Counted from the first letter of the stretch, positions 8,167-17,625 are shown. The stretch is DNA of 32,803 nt from Gammaproteobacteria bacterium (GCA_021773295.1 JAJFKI010000057.1:1-32803), one strand, 5' to 3'. Numbers and translations: made by a program. The notes: a model not told the origin generated them from the letters alone.

Positions 8167-9309
8167 GTGAGTGACGCCATGCAAGACAAAGAGGCTGCGC
8201 CCTTGGACGCTGAAAAAAGTGCAGGGCAATGGTCTCAGGTTTCTAAAAAGAATACCGCGAAGCGCACGGGGTGGTTGTGGCTGGTGGGCGGTGCCCTCAT
8301 GGTGGGTGTGGTATTGCTCTTGTCGGCAAAATCCGATGAGCCCACCGCCGAGGTTGCAACAACGTCTCCCCAGCGTGCACAGTTTCGCTCGGCACTCAAC
8401 GCGAACTTAAAGCAGTTGAATACACCAGAGACCGTGCAGACGCACGCTGTGGTGGGCGAGGCCTTCACACTGGAGCCGCCAATGACGCCAGTGCCGCAGG
8501 GAACAAGGGCTACGCCGTCTAAAGATTATGTGGCGCGCCAGCATGCACCCACCAGTATGTATTCAAGTCCTGCCAGTGAGAGACAAACCAGTGTGACGGC
8601 CTCAGATAACCCAAGTGGCTTTGCTGGGCACAGTGCCAATGCACGTTTTGCCAATACCGCCACGGTGGCCACCGCCGTTAAAGCCTCTCACTTGGCCCAT
8701 CCCGCCTATACCATTGCTAATGGTGAATTCTTACATGCAGTGTTAGAAACGGCCATTGATTCAGACTTACCGGGGATGGTGCGCGCTGTGGTGTCACGGC
8801 CGGCCTATGCCTATACGGGAGAGCAACCCATTATTCCTGCGGGCGCCAGACTCATTGGGCAATATTCCTCAGAGATTGCGCAAGGACAACGTCGCGTCAT
8901 GGTAATTTGGAATCGGATGTTGCTGCCGAATGGTATTACGGTGCAACTCAATAGTCCGGGTGTCGATGCATTGGGTCGTGCAGGGCAGGGCGCTGATAGC
9001 GTCAACCGACATTTTTTTGAGCGCTTTGGGGAATCTGCCTTACTCTCACTCATTGGTGCTGGAACTGCAACGGCAGGCGTGAATGATAACGACCAATATA
9101 ACTCTGCCTCGCAATACCGGATGGCCATTTCACAGTCCTTTCGCCAGTCGGCACAAGACTCACTGCAAGGCAGTGTGGCCATGAAGCCGAGCCTGCATAT
9201 TTATCAGGGGGCGAGGATTAATGTGTTTGTAGCTCATGACTTGAGTTTTTATGACGTGCTAAAGGATGAGGTGCGTGTGGCAAGCTCATTACCGGGGTTT
9301 GTGAAATGA
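8167..9309 (+). CDS. virB10: VirB10/TrbI core-complex protein
   Basis: 380 residues from GTG 8167, with AGAGGG at 8154-8159; ATG 8179 is a possible later start. The order is: cytoplasmic charged N-terminus, one membrane segment (WLWLVGGALMVGVVLLL, about residues 37-54), a long Pro/Thr/Ala-rich periplasmic linker, and the TrbI-like C-terminal domain from about residue 185 with GEFLHAVLETAIDSDLPG, IPAGARLIGQYSS and GARINVFVAHDLSF. VirB10 spans both membranes and transmits energy from the ATPases to the outer-membrane gate. The stop overlaps virB11 by four bases. Confidence 0.95.
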   Translation: MSDAMQDKEAAPLDAEKSAGQWSQVSKKNTAKRTGWLWLVGGALMVGVVLLLSAKSDEPTAEVATTSPQRAQFRSALNANLKQLNTPETVQTHAVVGEAFTLEPPMTPVPQGTRATPSKDYVARQHAPTSMYSSPASERQTSVTASDNPSGFAGHSANARFANTATVATAVKASHLAHPAYTIANGEFLHAVLETAIDSDLPGMVRAVVSRPAYAYTGEQPIIPAGARLIGQYSSEIAQGQRRVMVIWNRMLLPNGITVQLNSPGVDALGRAGQGADSVNRHFFERFGESALLSLIGAGTATAGVNDNDQYNSASQYRMAISQSFRQSAQDSLQGSVAMKPSLHIYQGARINVFVAHDLSFYDVLKDEVRVASSLPGFVK

Positions 9310-10325
9310 CTGTGATGCGCGGACAGTTTGCGCCGCATGCGAAAGGACTATTGGCACCCCTGGCTCCTTGGTTAGAGGATTCACAGGTGGCAGAGATTTT
9401 AATGAATCGGCCAGGGGAGGTGTATATTGAAAAAGAGGGCACGTTAACGCAGGTGTCAGTGCCCGCCTTTGATGAGCGCACGGTTTATCGCCTCTTTCAA
9501 TTGATTGCCAATGAGAATGCGCAAGTGCTCAATGAAAAGATGCCTTTGCTGTCAGCAAGTTTACACGATGGCTCTCGTGTTCAAATCGTTTTGCCACCCA
9601 CAGCCAAATATCCTACGCTGTCGATTCGTCGAAAGGTGGTACGTCACTATTGCCTGGAGGATTACGAAGAACAGCGATTTTATCAAGAGGCTGTTCCCTT
9701 TGAGCTTCACGGCGATATGCGCTCGCAATTAAGTGCAGATGAAAAACACCTGATTCAGCTGTACCAGCAACAACAGTGGGATGGCTTTATTCGGCGCGCC
9801 ATTGAATTGAAAAAGAATATTGTGATTTCAGGAGGCACCTCCAGTGGTAAAACCACCTTTTTAAATGCCTGCTTGCGTCACATCCCCCGGGATGAGCGCA
9901 TGTTGTTATTAGAAGATGCCAGAGAAATTGACATTCCTCATCCCAATCAAGTGAGCTTGTTAAGCAGTAAGGGCGAGCAGGGCCTTGCTAAAGTATCGAT
10001 GCAAGACTTAGTGCAATGTTGTTTACGGCTAAGGCCAGACAGAATCATTGTGGGGGAGATTCGAGGTAAAGAAGTCTTGGACTTTTTGGGGGCTTGCTCC
10101 ACAGGGCATGAAGGCTCCTTGACCTCTATTCATGCCAATAACCCACGCGTGGCCTTGATGCGCATGACACAGCTGTATAAACAAAACAATGTGCCTTCTA
10201 TGTCCGATGAAGACATCCTTCGAGAAATTAATGAAGTGGTGGATGTGATTGTGCAAGTCAATAAGGCGCCGATGGGGCGGCAGGTCCAAAGTGTTTATTA
10301 TAAATGGGGAGACATCACACTATGA
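9306..10325 (+). CDS. virB11: VirB11 secretion ATPase
   Basis: 339 residues, the usual family length. Walker A is GGTSSGKTT near residues 176-184; the acidic box LLLEDAREI follows, then the Walker B region RIIVGEIRG near 245, and the His box GHEGSLTSIHANNP near 266-279. VirB11 is a hexameric cytoplasmic ATPase that switches the machine between pilus assembly and substrate transfer. ATG 9306 overlaps the virB10 stop (ATGA) and the end overlaps virD4 (ATGA at 10322-10325), indicating tight translational coupling. Confidence 0.96.
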   Translation: MTVMRGQFAPHAKGLLAPLAPWLEDSQVAEILMNRPGEVYIEKEGTLTQVSVPAFDERTVYRLFQLIANENAQVLNEKMPLLSASLHDGSRVQIVLPPTAKYPTLSIRRKVVRHYCLEDYEEQRFYQEAVPFELHGDMRSQLSADEKHLIQLYQQQQWDGFIRRAIELKKNIVISGGTSSGKTTFLNACLRHIPRDERMLLLEDAREIDIPHPNQVSLLSSKGEQGLAKVSMQDLVQCCLRLRPDRIIVGEIRGKEVLDFLGACSTGHEGSLTSIHANNPRVALMRMTQLYKQNNVPSMSDEDILREINEVVDVIVQVNKAPMGRQVQSVYYKWGDITL

Positions 10326-12229
10326 TAAACGCACTATCGCTCATGGCGTATCGTGTTAAGGCCCATAAAGGCTTAGGGGTTATCCTTTTGTGCGTGGTTG
10401 CTGTGATGGGTTTACAGTTAGCCAATGTGTTATTGATGAAATTGCTGGGGCTGAATAATCCAGCCTTTCCTTTAAGCTTTATCACCGTGATACAAAACGG
10501 GTTTTTCATTACCACGGCCATTGCTTTTGTGATGGTGGCCTGCCCCTTGGTGGCGGTAAACTTTTGGATCAAGGGTGGCGTGAAGCGAGCCATTGCGGGG
10601 CAGCTGTTGTTGTACTGGGCTGCCTTTATTCTCATGAGCTGGCTCGGGTTTTATGCCTTTATTTTATGGCAGGGGTTAAACCTGCAACCCTATCCGTGGC
10701 TCATTACTGCCATGGCCATTCGGATGAAAGCAGGCAGTGAGGGGATGAATCATTTAATAATCAGTTTATTTGCTAGCTATTCGCTCTTTGCTTTGGCATT
10801 GGTGGCGAAGCTATTTTCAGCAAAAACTAAGGCTGAGAAAGTCTTTGGTAGCGCGCACTTTTCCAGTGCTTTTGAGCTACAGCGTGCGGGACTCTTTTCA
10901 GAAGAAGGAATTGTGTTGGGCAAAGCCTATGGCAAGCGTTTGCGACTACCAGGCTATGAAGGTGCCTTAGTAGTCGCACCCATGGGTGGGGGTAAGACCA
11001 CGGCCATTGCGATCCCAAATTTGTTGGAGTGGAACGGCTCTGGGGTGTTTAATGATTTGAAGGGTGAGCTATACCGGGAAACAGCGCGCTACCGTCAAGA
11101 GGTCTTAGAGAATGAGTGCTTCTTATGGGCACCCACGGATAGAGCCGGGCAAACTGTCAGTTATAACCCGTTCTTTTATGTGAGTGATAATCCGGATTAC
11201 CGCATTCGGGATTTACAGTTGATTGCACAAGTTTTGATTCCAGCAACGAAGCAGGGAATTGGGTTTTGGTACCAGTCCTCACGGGAATTGTTTTTAACCT
11301 TGTCGCTGTATTTTCTTGAGACCAAGGGGGCTGTCACCTTGACTGAAATTCATGACATCTCAAAACAGAAAAAGTTTTTTGTATGGCTTGAGAAAGAAAT
11401 AATGAAAAACGAACATGTGTTTTCAAAATTTCTAAAACAAAATGCCTATGCCATCTTAGGTGCTCATCACGAAACGCAAACCAATATTTTAAAAGACTTT
11501 CATTCACGTACGGGGCTGTTTAACGATCCGGTCGTGGGTTATGCCACCAGCAAAAATGATTTTGATTTCAGGGAGCTCAGGCGAAAGAAGATGAGCATCT
11601 ACATTCATATTCCTGATGGTGATAAAGAGCGCCTCAGCCCGCTGCTCACCTTATTTTGGGCGCAGCTGCTGGATGTGATGTCTGCAAAAGAACCTGGCGC
11701 TGATGAGCCCTACGGTGTGTTAGCGTTGATGGATGAGTTTGGCAATATGGAGCGCATTAACAAGTTGAAAGATGGCATGTCTTTTTTAAGAAGTTACCAT
11801 ATTCGAAGCATTATCATCGTTCAATATCTTGCGCAAATTATCTCTGTGTATGGGCGCGATGATGCGAAAGGGTTTTTAAACAGCAAAGTTAAAATCGCCT
11901 TTGCCTTAAATGATATTGATGATGCGCAATTCTTTTCAAAAGCTTTAGGAAGCAAGACCGTGAAAGTCACTTCGAGCTCAGTGAATACGGGGCATGGAGA
12001 TAGGCCGGGCTCTCGTAGTCAAAGCGTGAGTTATCGTGCGCGGGCACTGATGAGCCCCGATGAGCTGATGCAGTTATCGCACAAAAAAGAAATCATATTA
12101 ATCGAAGCAAAAAATCCCGTTAAAGCCAACAAGTGTTATTGGTTTAAAGAAGTAGCTTATCGCTATGGTTTGAATCAATTGGATGCTGGCAATGATCAGA
12201 GGGAGGTGAGTGACGAATCAAGCACCTAA
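10322..12229 (+). CDS. virD4: VirD4/TraG-type coupling protein
   Basis: 635 residues. N-terminal hydrophobic segments (about 16-38, 60-85, 90-115 and one near 140-160) anchor it in the inner membrane. The cytoplasmic NTPase has Walker A APMGGGKTT near residue 218 and Walker B VLALMDEFGNM near 466-476. The coupling protein recruits the relaxosome (TraA bound to oriT) and protein effectors to the T4SS. GGGGAGA precedes ATG 10322, which overlaps the virB11 stop. Being beside both a relaxase locus and candidate effectors, it could serve DNA and protein substrates. Confidence 0.95.
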   Translation: MINALSLMAYRVKAHKGLGVILLCVVAVMGLQLANVLLMKLLGLNNPAFPLSFITVIQNGFFITTAIAFVMVACPLVAVNFWIKGGVKRAIAGQLLLYWAAFILMSWLGFYAFILWQGLNLQPYPWLITAMAIRMKAGSEGMNHLIISLFASYSLFALALVAKLFSAKTKAEKVFGSAHFSSAFELQRAGLFSEEGIVLGKAYGKRLRLPGYEGALVVAPMGGGKTTAIAIPNLLEWNGSGVFNDLKGELYRETARYRQEVLENECFLWAPTDRAGQTVSYNPFFYVSDNPDYRIRDLQLIAQVLIPATKQGIGFWYQSSRELFLTLSLYFLETKGAVTLTEIHDISKQKKFFVWLEKEIMKNEHVFSKFLKQNAYAILGAHHETQTNILKDFHSRTGLFNDPVVGYATSKNDFDFRELRRKKMSIYIHIPDGDKERLSPLLTLFWAQLLDVMSAKEPGADEPYGVLALMDEFGNMERINKLKDGMSFLRSYHIRSIIIVQYLAQIISVYGRDDAKGFLNSKVKIAFALNDIDDAQFFSKALGSKTVKVTSSSVNTGHGDRPGSRSQSVSYRARALMSPDELMQLSHKKEIILIEAKNPVKANKCYWFKEVAYRYGLNQLDAGNDQREVSDESST

Positions 12230-12271
12230 AAAAAATCATTATTATTAACCACCACCATAGAGGAAACCAGG

Positions 12272-12832
12272 ATGAGTGATGAAGATGATAAAAAAGCAAC
12301 ACCCGGCACGCCGGAAAAAACACCGAGAACACCAGAGATAACGCCGCCAGCAACGCCGGTAGCGCCAGATGCTCCAGTGAAACGTGCATGCCGCAGGCTA
12401 AGGCTAGATGATTCTACTATCCCGCCAGAGACAAGCAAAAGCGCGGGGAAACAGCGACATCATGAGCGATTTTTTCGAGACAGAAAAGTGAGTTTTAAAA
12501 CAGGTTCGAAGCAACGCAGGGCGTTTCGCGGCAGTCATGTAACGCGACTGTATTCACGCCTTGTCGCCACGTCATTGAGCAGCGGGCATCTAGGGCCCGC
12601 AGAATTAATGGGTCGTATTGCGAGAACCTTCATAAGAACTATTTTGGACCAAGCGTTAGCCCACAACCCAAGCGATACACCCGTGCAAACATTCACGATG
12701 GTGCGAGGAGGGCAAGCAATAGAGTTAGATAGGTTCAACGAAGCTTTTTTATTTATTGTTATTTTAAGTGACAGAGCGCAGCGTCACGGGGGAGCACCTT
12801 GTGGTAGCGCTGAACGAGCATTTTCTTTATAA
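12272..12832 (+). CDS. Pro/Thr-rich protein of unknown function at the end of the virB/D4 operon; possible substrate
   Basis: 186 residues from ATG 12272, with GAGGAA at 12260-12265, 42 bases after virD4 and therefore probably in the same transcript. The first 40 residues are an acidic patch and then short Thr-Pro repeats (TPGTPEKTPRTPEITPPATP), a disordered, eukaryotic-like tract. The middle (residues 45-90) is strongly basic with many Arg, Lys and His. The C-terminal half (about 90-186) appears folded and mostly helical. No family is recognised. Its disordered N-terminus and position next to the coupling protein fit a secreted substrate, but that is inference. Confidence 0.65.
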   Translation: MSDEDDKKATPGTPEKTPRTPEITPPATPVAPDAPVKRACRRLRLDDSTIPPETSKSAGKQRHHERFFRDRKVSFKTGSKQRRAFRGSHVTRLYSRLVATSLSSGHLGPAELMGRIARTFIRTILDQALAHNPSDTPVQTFTMVRGGQAIELDRFNEAFLFIVILSDRAQRHGGAPCGSAERAFSL

Positions 12833-12834
12833 CC

Positions 12835-12867
12835 ATCACTAGCTAGGGTGATAGACTATGTTTTTTT
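12835..12867 (+). terminator. Probable terminator closing the virB/D4 operon
   Basis: ATCAC at 12835-12839 pairs with GTGAT at 12848-12852 (inner T-G pair possible), followed after eight bases by a run of seven T at 12861-12867. It lies three bases past the last plus-strand stop. The gap before the T-run makes it imperfect. Confidence 0.5.
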
Positions 12868-12903
12868 AAAAAATTATTCCAGCGACAGAGCGGTTCTATG
12901 TCG
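12868..12903 (-). terminator. Probable terminator for the minus-strand cluster
   Basis: Read on the minus strand, CGACA (12903-12899) pairs with TGTCG (12887-12883) and is followed by a run of six T (12873-12868). It lies directly downstream of the 12,923-13,273 gene and next to the plus-strand terminator, so together they insulate the two convergent units. Confidence 0.45.
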
Positions 12904-12922
12904 TTGGCACAACGCTTACATA

Positions 12923-13273
12923 TCAACGCATTGGAGTTGCTAGCACTGGATGTAATTGTGAGGCTATTGCCACCTCCAGTTTAGAGGCGTCTTTACCCAG
13001 TTGGTATAGCTCATGGATGAGTGAGACAATGTTAAAAGCAGCATGCAATGCGACAATAGCATTCGCCGCATCCTCTAAGTCATAATGCTCAAGTACCTCG
13101 TGTATACTATGAAAGATAACATTTAGGACAATTTTACCAACATGCCCTAATGTGAGGCCGTCTCTTGAGGCCCGCATTGCAATTGATGACATATGCACGC
13201 CAGTGAGCGTATAGTTAATGGTGCGGCGTGTGGTGCCACGTAAACTGCGTTCAAATTCTTTTTCATTTGCCAT
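12923..13273 (-). CDS. Hypothetical 116-aa protein, last gene of the minus-strand cluster
   Basis: Starts at the ATG reading back from 13273 (MANEKEFERS), which has AAGGAA six bases upstream; a longer start would overlap the upstream gene. The first 30 residues are basic and polar (RSLRGTTRRTINY). The rest consists of amphipathic to hydrophobic helices (KIVLNVIFHSIHEVLEHY, then DAANAIVALHAAFNIVSLIHELYQL). No clear transmembrane segment, signal peptide or known family is seen. It is 13 bases downstream of the J-domain-like gene and likely co-transcribed, so it may be a small partner or chaperone, but that is a guess. Confidence 0.6.
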   Translation of the reverse strand: MANEKEFERSLRGTTRRTINYTLTGVHMSSIAMRASRDGLTLGHVGKIVLNVIFHSIHEVLEHYDLEDAANAIVALHAAFNIVSLIHELYQLGKDASKLEVAIASQLHPVLATPMR

Positions 13274-13286
13274 ATGATGTTCCTTC

Positions 13287-14867
13287 TTATCGAGTAACAC
13301 CGAAGATTCTTTGTGTTGCTGTAAGGGTTACTGGTTTATTGTGTTTATCGCTGCGTGCTGACTTTTTGGTGCTTGCAACTGCACTGAATTTCGCTAAGTC
13401 TTTTGCGGGTAGTGGCATTGCTTTTGGCGTTCGGCGGTTTGCAGGCTCCGCTATCATGGCTTCGGTATCACGACAGTTGTGGCCGCTACTACTAGAAGGG
13501 GTTGAACGCAATGCTTTAGATCGCTCAGCGTTTCGTCGTACGTGCTGAGCCTGCGCTCTTGGTCTTCTTGCGGAAAATAGTTTACTGACATCCGACCATA
13601 CGCTTTTTAGTGAAGAACGGATGTTGCTAAACCAGCTAGCGCCGTCATAGGCATTTTTGAGCAAACGTGCCAATGATGGGTTTTCTAGTGTTCCGTCGTA
13701 GAATACATGAGCGGCGGGTCTAAATCTTGAAAATTGGGAGGCAATGTCATCTTGCGCATAAGGTTTGTCCTCGCGCCCTTCTTCTATTTCCCCAGCTCGG
13801 CAACGGGCATGGTATTCATCTTCTAATACCTGGTTAATTTTCTGTGTTAACAATAATTCTTTGTAAGTTTGTCGGGCTTGAGAGACCGGTGTGGTGAGTT
13901 GATACCACCACTTGGACCACCATGGCTTAGCGTCATGTGCTATTAAGAAAGTCTCAATCCCTGCGAGCAGTGATTTGCTGTTGTTAGTGACAATGGCGTC
14001 TATACCAGGCTTTCTTTCTAAAAATCTGTTAAGGGCTCGACCTTTTTTTGATGCCCAATGAAGCGTTCGTAATTCAGCTTGCAAGTCGGATAATCTGTTG
14101 GCATAGCTTGCAATGCTCTCTTCGTAAGATGTCGCTCTATTAAACGATGACTTTGATTTTTTCCTGCTAGGAGTTGCTGCTGTAACGGCTTCGTCACCAA
14201 CGCTGAGGGTCTGGCTGCCACTCGATGATGCAGAGCGAGAAGCTTCAAGTTGACCGATTCTTTGACTTATTTGATGAAGCTGTTCTTTTTGATCTTTACG
14301 TCTAGCCACCAATTGCTCTATATTATCGCTAAGCCTGACTATTCCTGAGCGAATTTCTTTTTGTTCAACGCTGACTGCGCTAAAACCTTCATCAAGAGCA
14401 TCAAATCGCCCAAAAAGTTCCCTAACACAACGCTCTAGTTCTTTTTCTAATCTAGCGCTGTCTACGGTTCCATCTTCTCTTGTATACGTTGATAGGTCGA
14501 ACACGTCATCAGGAATAGCGTCACCCTTGAGCATTGCTTGGATAATTTTAAAAGCTGGTATTAAATCCTTTGTACGTTTATCATCGCTGCTTCTATCAAC
14601 GTGACCTTCTTTGAACATGGTTAAATAACGAGCTTTCAACTCACGCTTACTAATCGGTACAGTTGGGTCTAACTTAAAAACTCTAAAGGCAAATGCATGC
14701 TTTTCGTTTTTGGGCTGCGCTTGAATCATGGGTTCAGAGGAATCTGATTTGGGATGCGGTTTTGAACTTTCTGGCGAGGCAGGTCTTCTTGGAGCACCAC
14801 TACCTTCAGAAGATGGTGTCTCATTGACAGCTATTGCTGGTTCTTCTTTGTCTGTTTCTTTTGTCAT
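13287..14867 (-). CDS. J-domain-like protein with degenerate HPD motif (HVD); candidate effector
   Basis: 526 residues from the ATG at 14867 (MTKETDK), chosen because GAGGGG lies about 8 bases upstream; an in-frame ATG at 14927 is possible but lacks a good site. Residues 1-55 are Pro/Ser/Glu-rich and disordered. Residues about 58-115 match a J domain in order and spacing: FRVFKLDPTVPISKRELK, then the helix ARYLTMFKEG, then H89-V90-D91 where the family has HPD, then a helix ending AFKIIQAML. Next come a coiled-coil region (about 140-215, and 255-280) and a basic Ser/Arg-rich tail. A J domain normally stimulates Hsp70; loss of the Pro predicts weak or no stimulation. Adjacency to a T4SS makes a secreted protein plausible. 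Confidence 0.7.
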   Translation of the reverse strand: MTKETDKEEPAIAVNETPSSEGSGAPRRPASPESSKPHPKSDSSEPMIQAQPKNEKHAFAFRVFKLDPTVPISKRELKARYLTMFKEGHVDRSSDDKRTKDLIPAFKIIQAMLKGDAIPDDVFDLSTYTREDGTVDSARLEKELERCVRELFGRFDALDEGFSAVSVEQKEIRSGIVRLSDNIEQLVARRKDQKEQLHQISQRIGQLEASRSASSSGSQTLSVGDEAVTAATPSRKKSKSSFNRATSYEESIASYANRLSDLQAELRTLHWASKKGRALNRFLERKPGIDAIVTNNSKSLLAGIETFLIAHDAKPWWSKWWYQLTTPVSQARQTYKELLLTQKINQVLEDEYHARCRAGEIEEGREDKPYAQDDIASQFSRFRPAAHVFYDGTLENPSLARLLKNAYDGASWFSNIRSSLKSVWSDVSKLFSARRPRAQAQHVRRNAERSKALRSTPSSSSGHNCRDTEAMIAEPANRRTPKAMPLPAKDLAKFSAVASTKKSARSDKHNKPVTLTATQRIFGVTR

Positions 14868-14994
14868 CAGCTTTCCCCTCGATAGTGCCATTGCCACAAC
14901 AACACCGTTTTGACCATGGATAACCACTTGATTTTAATAAAAATTGTTCTACATATCCTATTCACCATGATCGTCACTGTCTCGAACTGTTCAC

Positions 14995-17565
14995 CTATTG
15001 TATCAAACAAATCCTAAAGCGTCTCGGGTTTGTCTTATTTTTATCCGATTCATTCTCTTCAGGGGGAGGTGCCCGCTTCTGTTTTCGGCCTGAAAAGAAG
15101 GATTCCTCTGAACTTGAGGAAGAAGAGCTGGCGTCTTGATTTACCTGATGTCCTTCTAATTTCTCTAACCGTCGTACTAATTCGCTTATTACCTGTGTTT
15201 GCTCTTCACAAGTCTGTGTTTCAGATTTTAGTTTAGTTTTAGTTGCTTCAAGTTCTTCCTTCAATGATCTATTTTCTTCTTCTGCGATGGTCTTCTGGCG
15301 CTCAAGTTTATCCGCTCTAGCCTGTGCTCTCCTCATTTCCTCATGAAACTGCTCCAACAATTGCACGGTGTCCGTATGGGCAGGATAAGCAACCAGCGCC
15401 GTTTCTCCCTCTGTCATGGCTTTAAACTCTGGGCGTGTACGTAGCGCTAATATCTGGCTGACTAAATTATTGAGGTGGCGCGTTGCGGCTACGTTGACGT
15501 GTCTATCCACGCGCTCTTGTAAACGATGAACTTGCGTAAAAAAGTCAACAGGAAAGCTCACCAAGGCATCATCCATAAAATCCGCCATGTGCAACACCAA
15601 ACGTTGATGGTTTTCAAGTATGTCAGGGTGGCCTTTTTCGCCCCTTAACTTATGAATCACGCTTGTTAAATATCTTATGGCTGAGCGAGCGCGCTTTTTT
15701 CTTGCTATAATCGCTTCTTTTTCTGACGCCATTGCGTCGGCACAGAGCATCAGACCATCCCGCAACCGGGTTAAGCTGTCCATGGCATCACGCCACTGCA
15801 CGTAGTTAATAGCGTTGGGCGTTTCATGGGTTAATTGCACGAGGGCTCGAGAATGATTTAAATCTTCTGCCGATAACAACAGATGATTACGATGGGTGGA
15901 CGACACGTGGTACTCAGTCACGAGGCAATGATAGATGGGATCTGATTTAAGATCTGTTTCCATATCCCTATACGCCGCGAGAATACCCAGGAAATTGCGC
16001 CCTGTGGTAGCTTCGATGGTCTGTGGATCGACGGTGCCAATCCACTGTGTTAGCAGTGCTGCTGAAATACCTGTGCGCATTGAGGGCGGTATGCCTGCAA
16101 AGGTGGTGATACCTTTTTCTGTCGTCCCTAACACCCTTGCTAAATCTTGTGTGCGCTGTTCTTCTAAGGCCGCGTTTTCTTCTCTGAGTGTCTTGATGGC
16201 TAATGTGCCGCTCTCTCCCATGTAGCTTACGCGCGTTTTTAGTAAGGCTAATTCATTTCTTTGGTGTATGAGCCATTGGTATTGCTCACCTAAGGTATGT
16301 TGCAACGCACGCCTTGTATCGGCAGTATCATTAACCGCAATTGTGTGCCAATCACCATGATGGTTGATGTGCATGTGATGGTGTGCCTCATCAAGTCGCC
16401 AAATATTCTCGAGCTGTTCATCGTAATAACGGCAGCTTTCATCATCGATAAAATCAGGCAATGCCTGGTGACCAAGTACGCGGCGCCGCTTTCCTAAGGC
16501 ATAGATAAGGGCATTGAGTTGCTGCGTGTTGAGACCTTCTTCAGTGATTGAAACAGGTTGCAATGGCTCATAGCAAGGTAGCCCGGCTCGCAGCGTATAG
16601 GCAACGTGCTGCCCTGGTGAATCACTGTCAAAGCACGTCTGATTTTTCTTCTTCAGTTCGCCACCTTCCTTGTGTGTCCACACGGTTAATGGCTGATGAA
16701 TCAACTCTGCATATACGCCTAAAGAGTGCGGCGCTAAGGGCCCGTTAAATGCAAGCAAGTACTTATCGAGGTATAACGCATACATTTGCTCTGAGGCGCA
16801 AAAGTCTAACAAGGCTGAAAGCGTTTTTTGTTTTCGTTCTAACAACTTGCGGTACTTTTGTATTCTCTTTGCTTCATCTTCGCTGTCTTTTGCCAAGGCT
16901 TGATACAATGTTTCCAGTAGCTGTTCGCGCAACGGAGCTGTGATGGGCTCTTCTCGCAGTAGTAAGGCCTGTAGCTTATCAATAAACAATTGCAGTGCAT
17001 CCAGTTTGTGATGTCGTTGATGTTCAAAGTGATTAAGCGATTGTTTAATCGATGGTAGTGGTCTATCGATATTACCAGCTAACCAGGGTACTAATACTTC
17101 TCGTAACGCATGGCGTTGTAAACGACTTTGTTTAAGTGCCAGCATTCTCACTTGTCGATTTTCCAGGAGTGCTTTATCCATTTGATGCTCAAATGCAAAA
17201 TTAGCAATTTGCGTACAGACTGTTTCATAGTGACGCCATGGCATCATATCAACGGCTTTATTCTCCATGAGATGTTTAAGAAAGGCTTGATTCTTTAGCG
17301 CATGAAAAATGTCTTTACTCATGCGCTTCCGATAGTTTGCGTCTTTTCGCTGTTTTCTTAAAACGGCAACCACTTCTGCGCGTGTTTTGCCAAGATAATC
17401 AAACCCAGAGGATGAGCTGGGGCATTGCTGCTCTCGGATATAATAGTGAGGTGTGGCACTCTCACTGTCTAACCAGTGGTGAACGATATCAAACTTAGCA
17501 CCAATGTGATGCAAATCCTCTTGAGTCCCGTCAAGGTTAAGCAGACCATGTATATCGAGTAACAA
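14995..17565 (-). CDS. Large coiled-coil protein with C-terminal CaaX (prenylation) box; candidate effector
   Basis: About 856 residues when read from a TTG at 17565; the true start is uncertain because no good binding site precedes it, and the frame stays open upstream to a TAG at 17614-17616. The sequence is charged and helical throughout, rich in His, Gln and Arg. A strong coiled coil lies near residues 720-805 (EQFHEEMRRAQARADKLERQ and onward), followed by a run of seven Ser, a basic patch (GRKQKRAPPP) and an acidic patch. The last residues are PRRFRICLIQ: Cys-Leu-Ile-Gln is a CaaX box with Gln at X, the farnesylation type, after a basic stretch. Bacteria lack protein prenylation, so this points to modification in a eukaryotic host. 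No signal peptide or enzyme motif is recognised. Confidence 0.7.
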   Translation of the reverse strand: MLLDIHGLLNLDGTQEDLHHIGAKFDIVHHWLDSESATPHYYIREQQCPSSSSGFDYLGKTRAEVVAVLRKQRKDANYRKRMSKDIFHALKNQAFLKHLMENKAVDMMPWRHYETVCTQIANFAFEHQMDKALLENRQVRMLALKQSRLQRHALREVLVPWLAGNIDRPLPSIKQSLNHFEHQRHHKLDALQLFIDKLQALLLREEPITAPLREQLLETLYQALAKDSEDEAKRIQKYRKLLERKQKTLSALLDFCASEQMYALYLDKYLLAFNGPLAPHSLGVYAELIHQPLTVWTHKEGGELKKKNQTCFDSDSPGQHVAYTLRAGLPCYEPLQPVSITEEGLNTQQLNALIYALGKRRRVLGHQALPDFIDDESCRYYDEQLENIWRLDEAHHHMHINHHGDWHTIAVNDTADTRRALQHTLGEQYQWLIHQRNELALLKTRVSYMGESGTLAIKTLREENAALEEQRTQDLARVLGTTEKGITTFAGIPPSMRTGISAALLTQWIGTVDPQTIEATTGRNFLGILAAYRDMETDLKSDPIYHCLVTEYHVSSTHRNHLLLSAEDLNHSRALVQLTHETPNAINYVQWRDAMDSLTRLRDGLMLCADAMASEKEAIIARKKRARSAIRYLTSVIHKLRGEKGHPDILENHQRLVLHMADFMDDALVSFPVDFFTQVHRLQERVDRHVNVAATRHLNNLVSQILALRTRPEFKAMTEGETALVAYPAHTDTVQLLEQFHEEMRRAQARADKLERQKTIAEEENRSLKEELEATKTKLKSETQTCEEQTQVISELVRRLEKLEGHQVNQDASSSSSSSEESFFSGRKQKRAPPPEENESDKNKTNPRRFRICLIQ

Positions 17566-17625
17566 CCCTAGACTGCTGTCATAGGAGCTATCGTCGAATG
17601 TTGTGTATAGGCGCTAACTGCCCAT

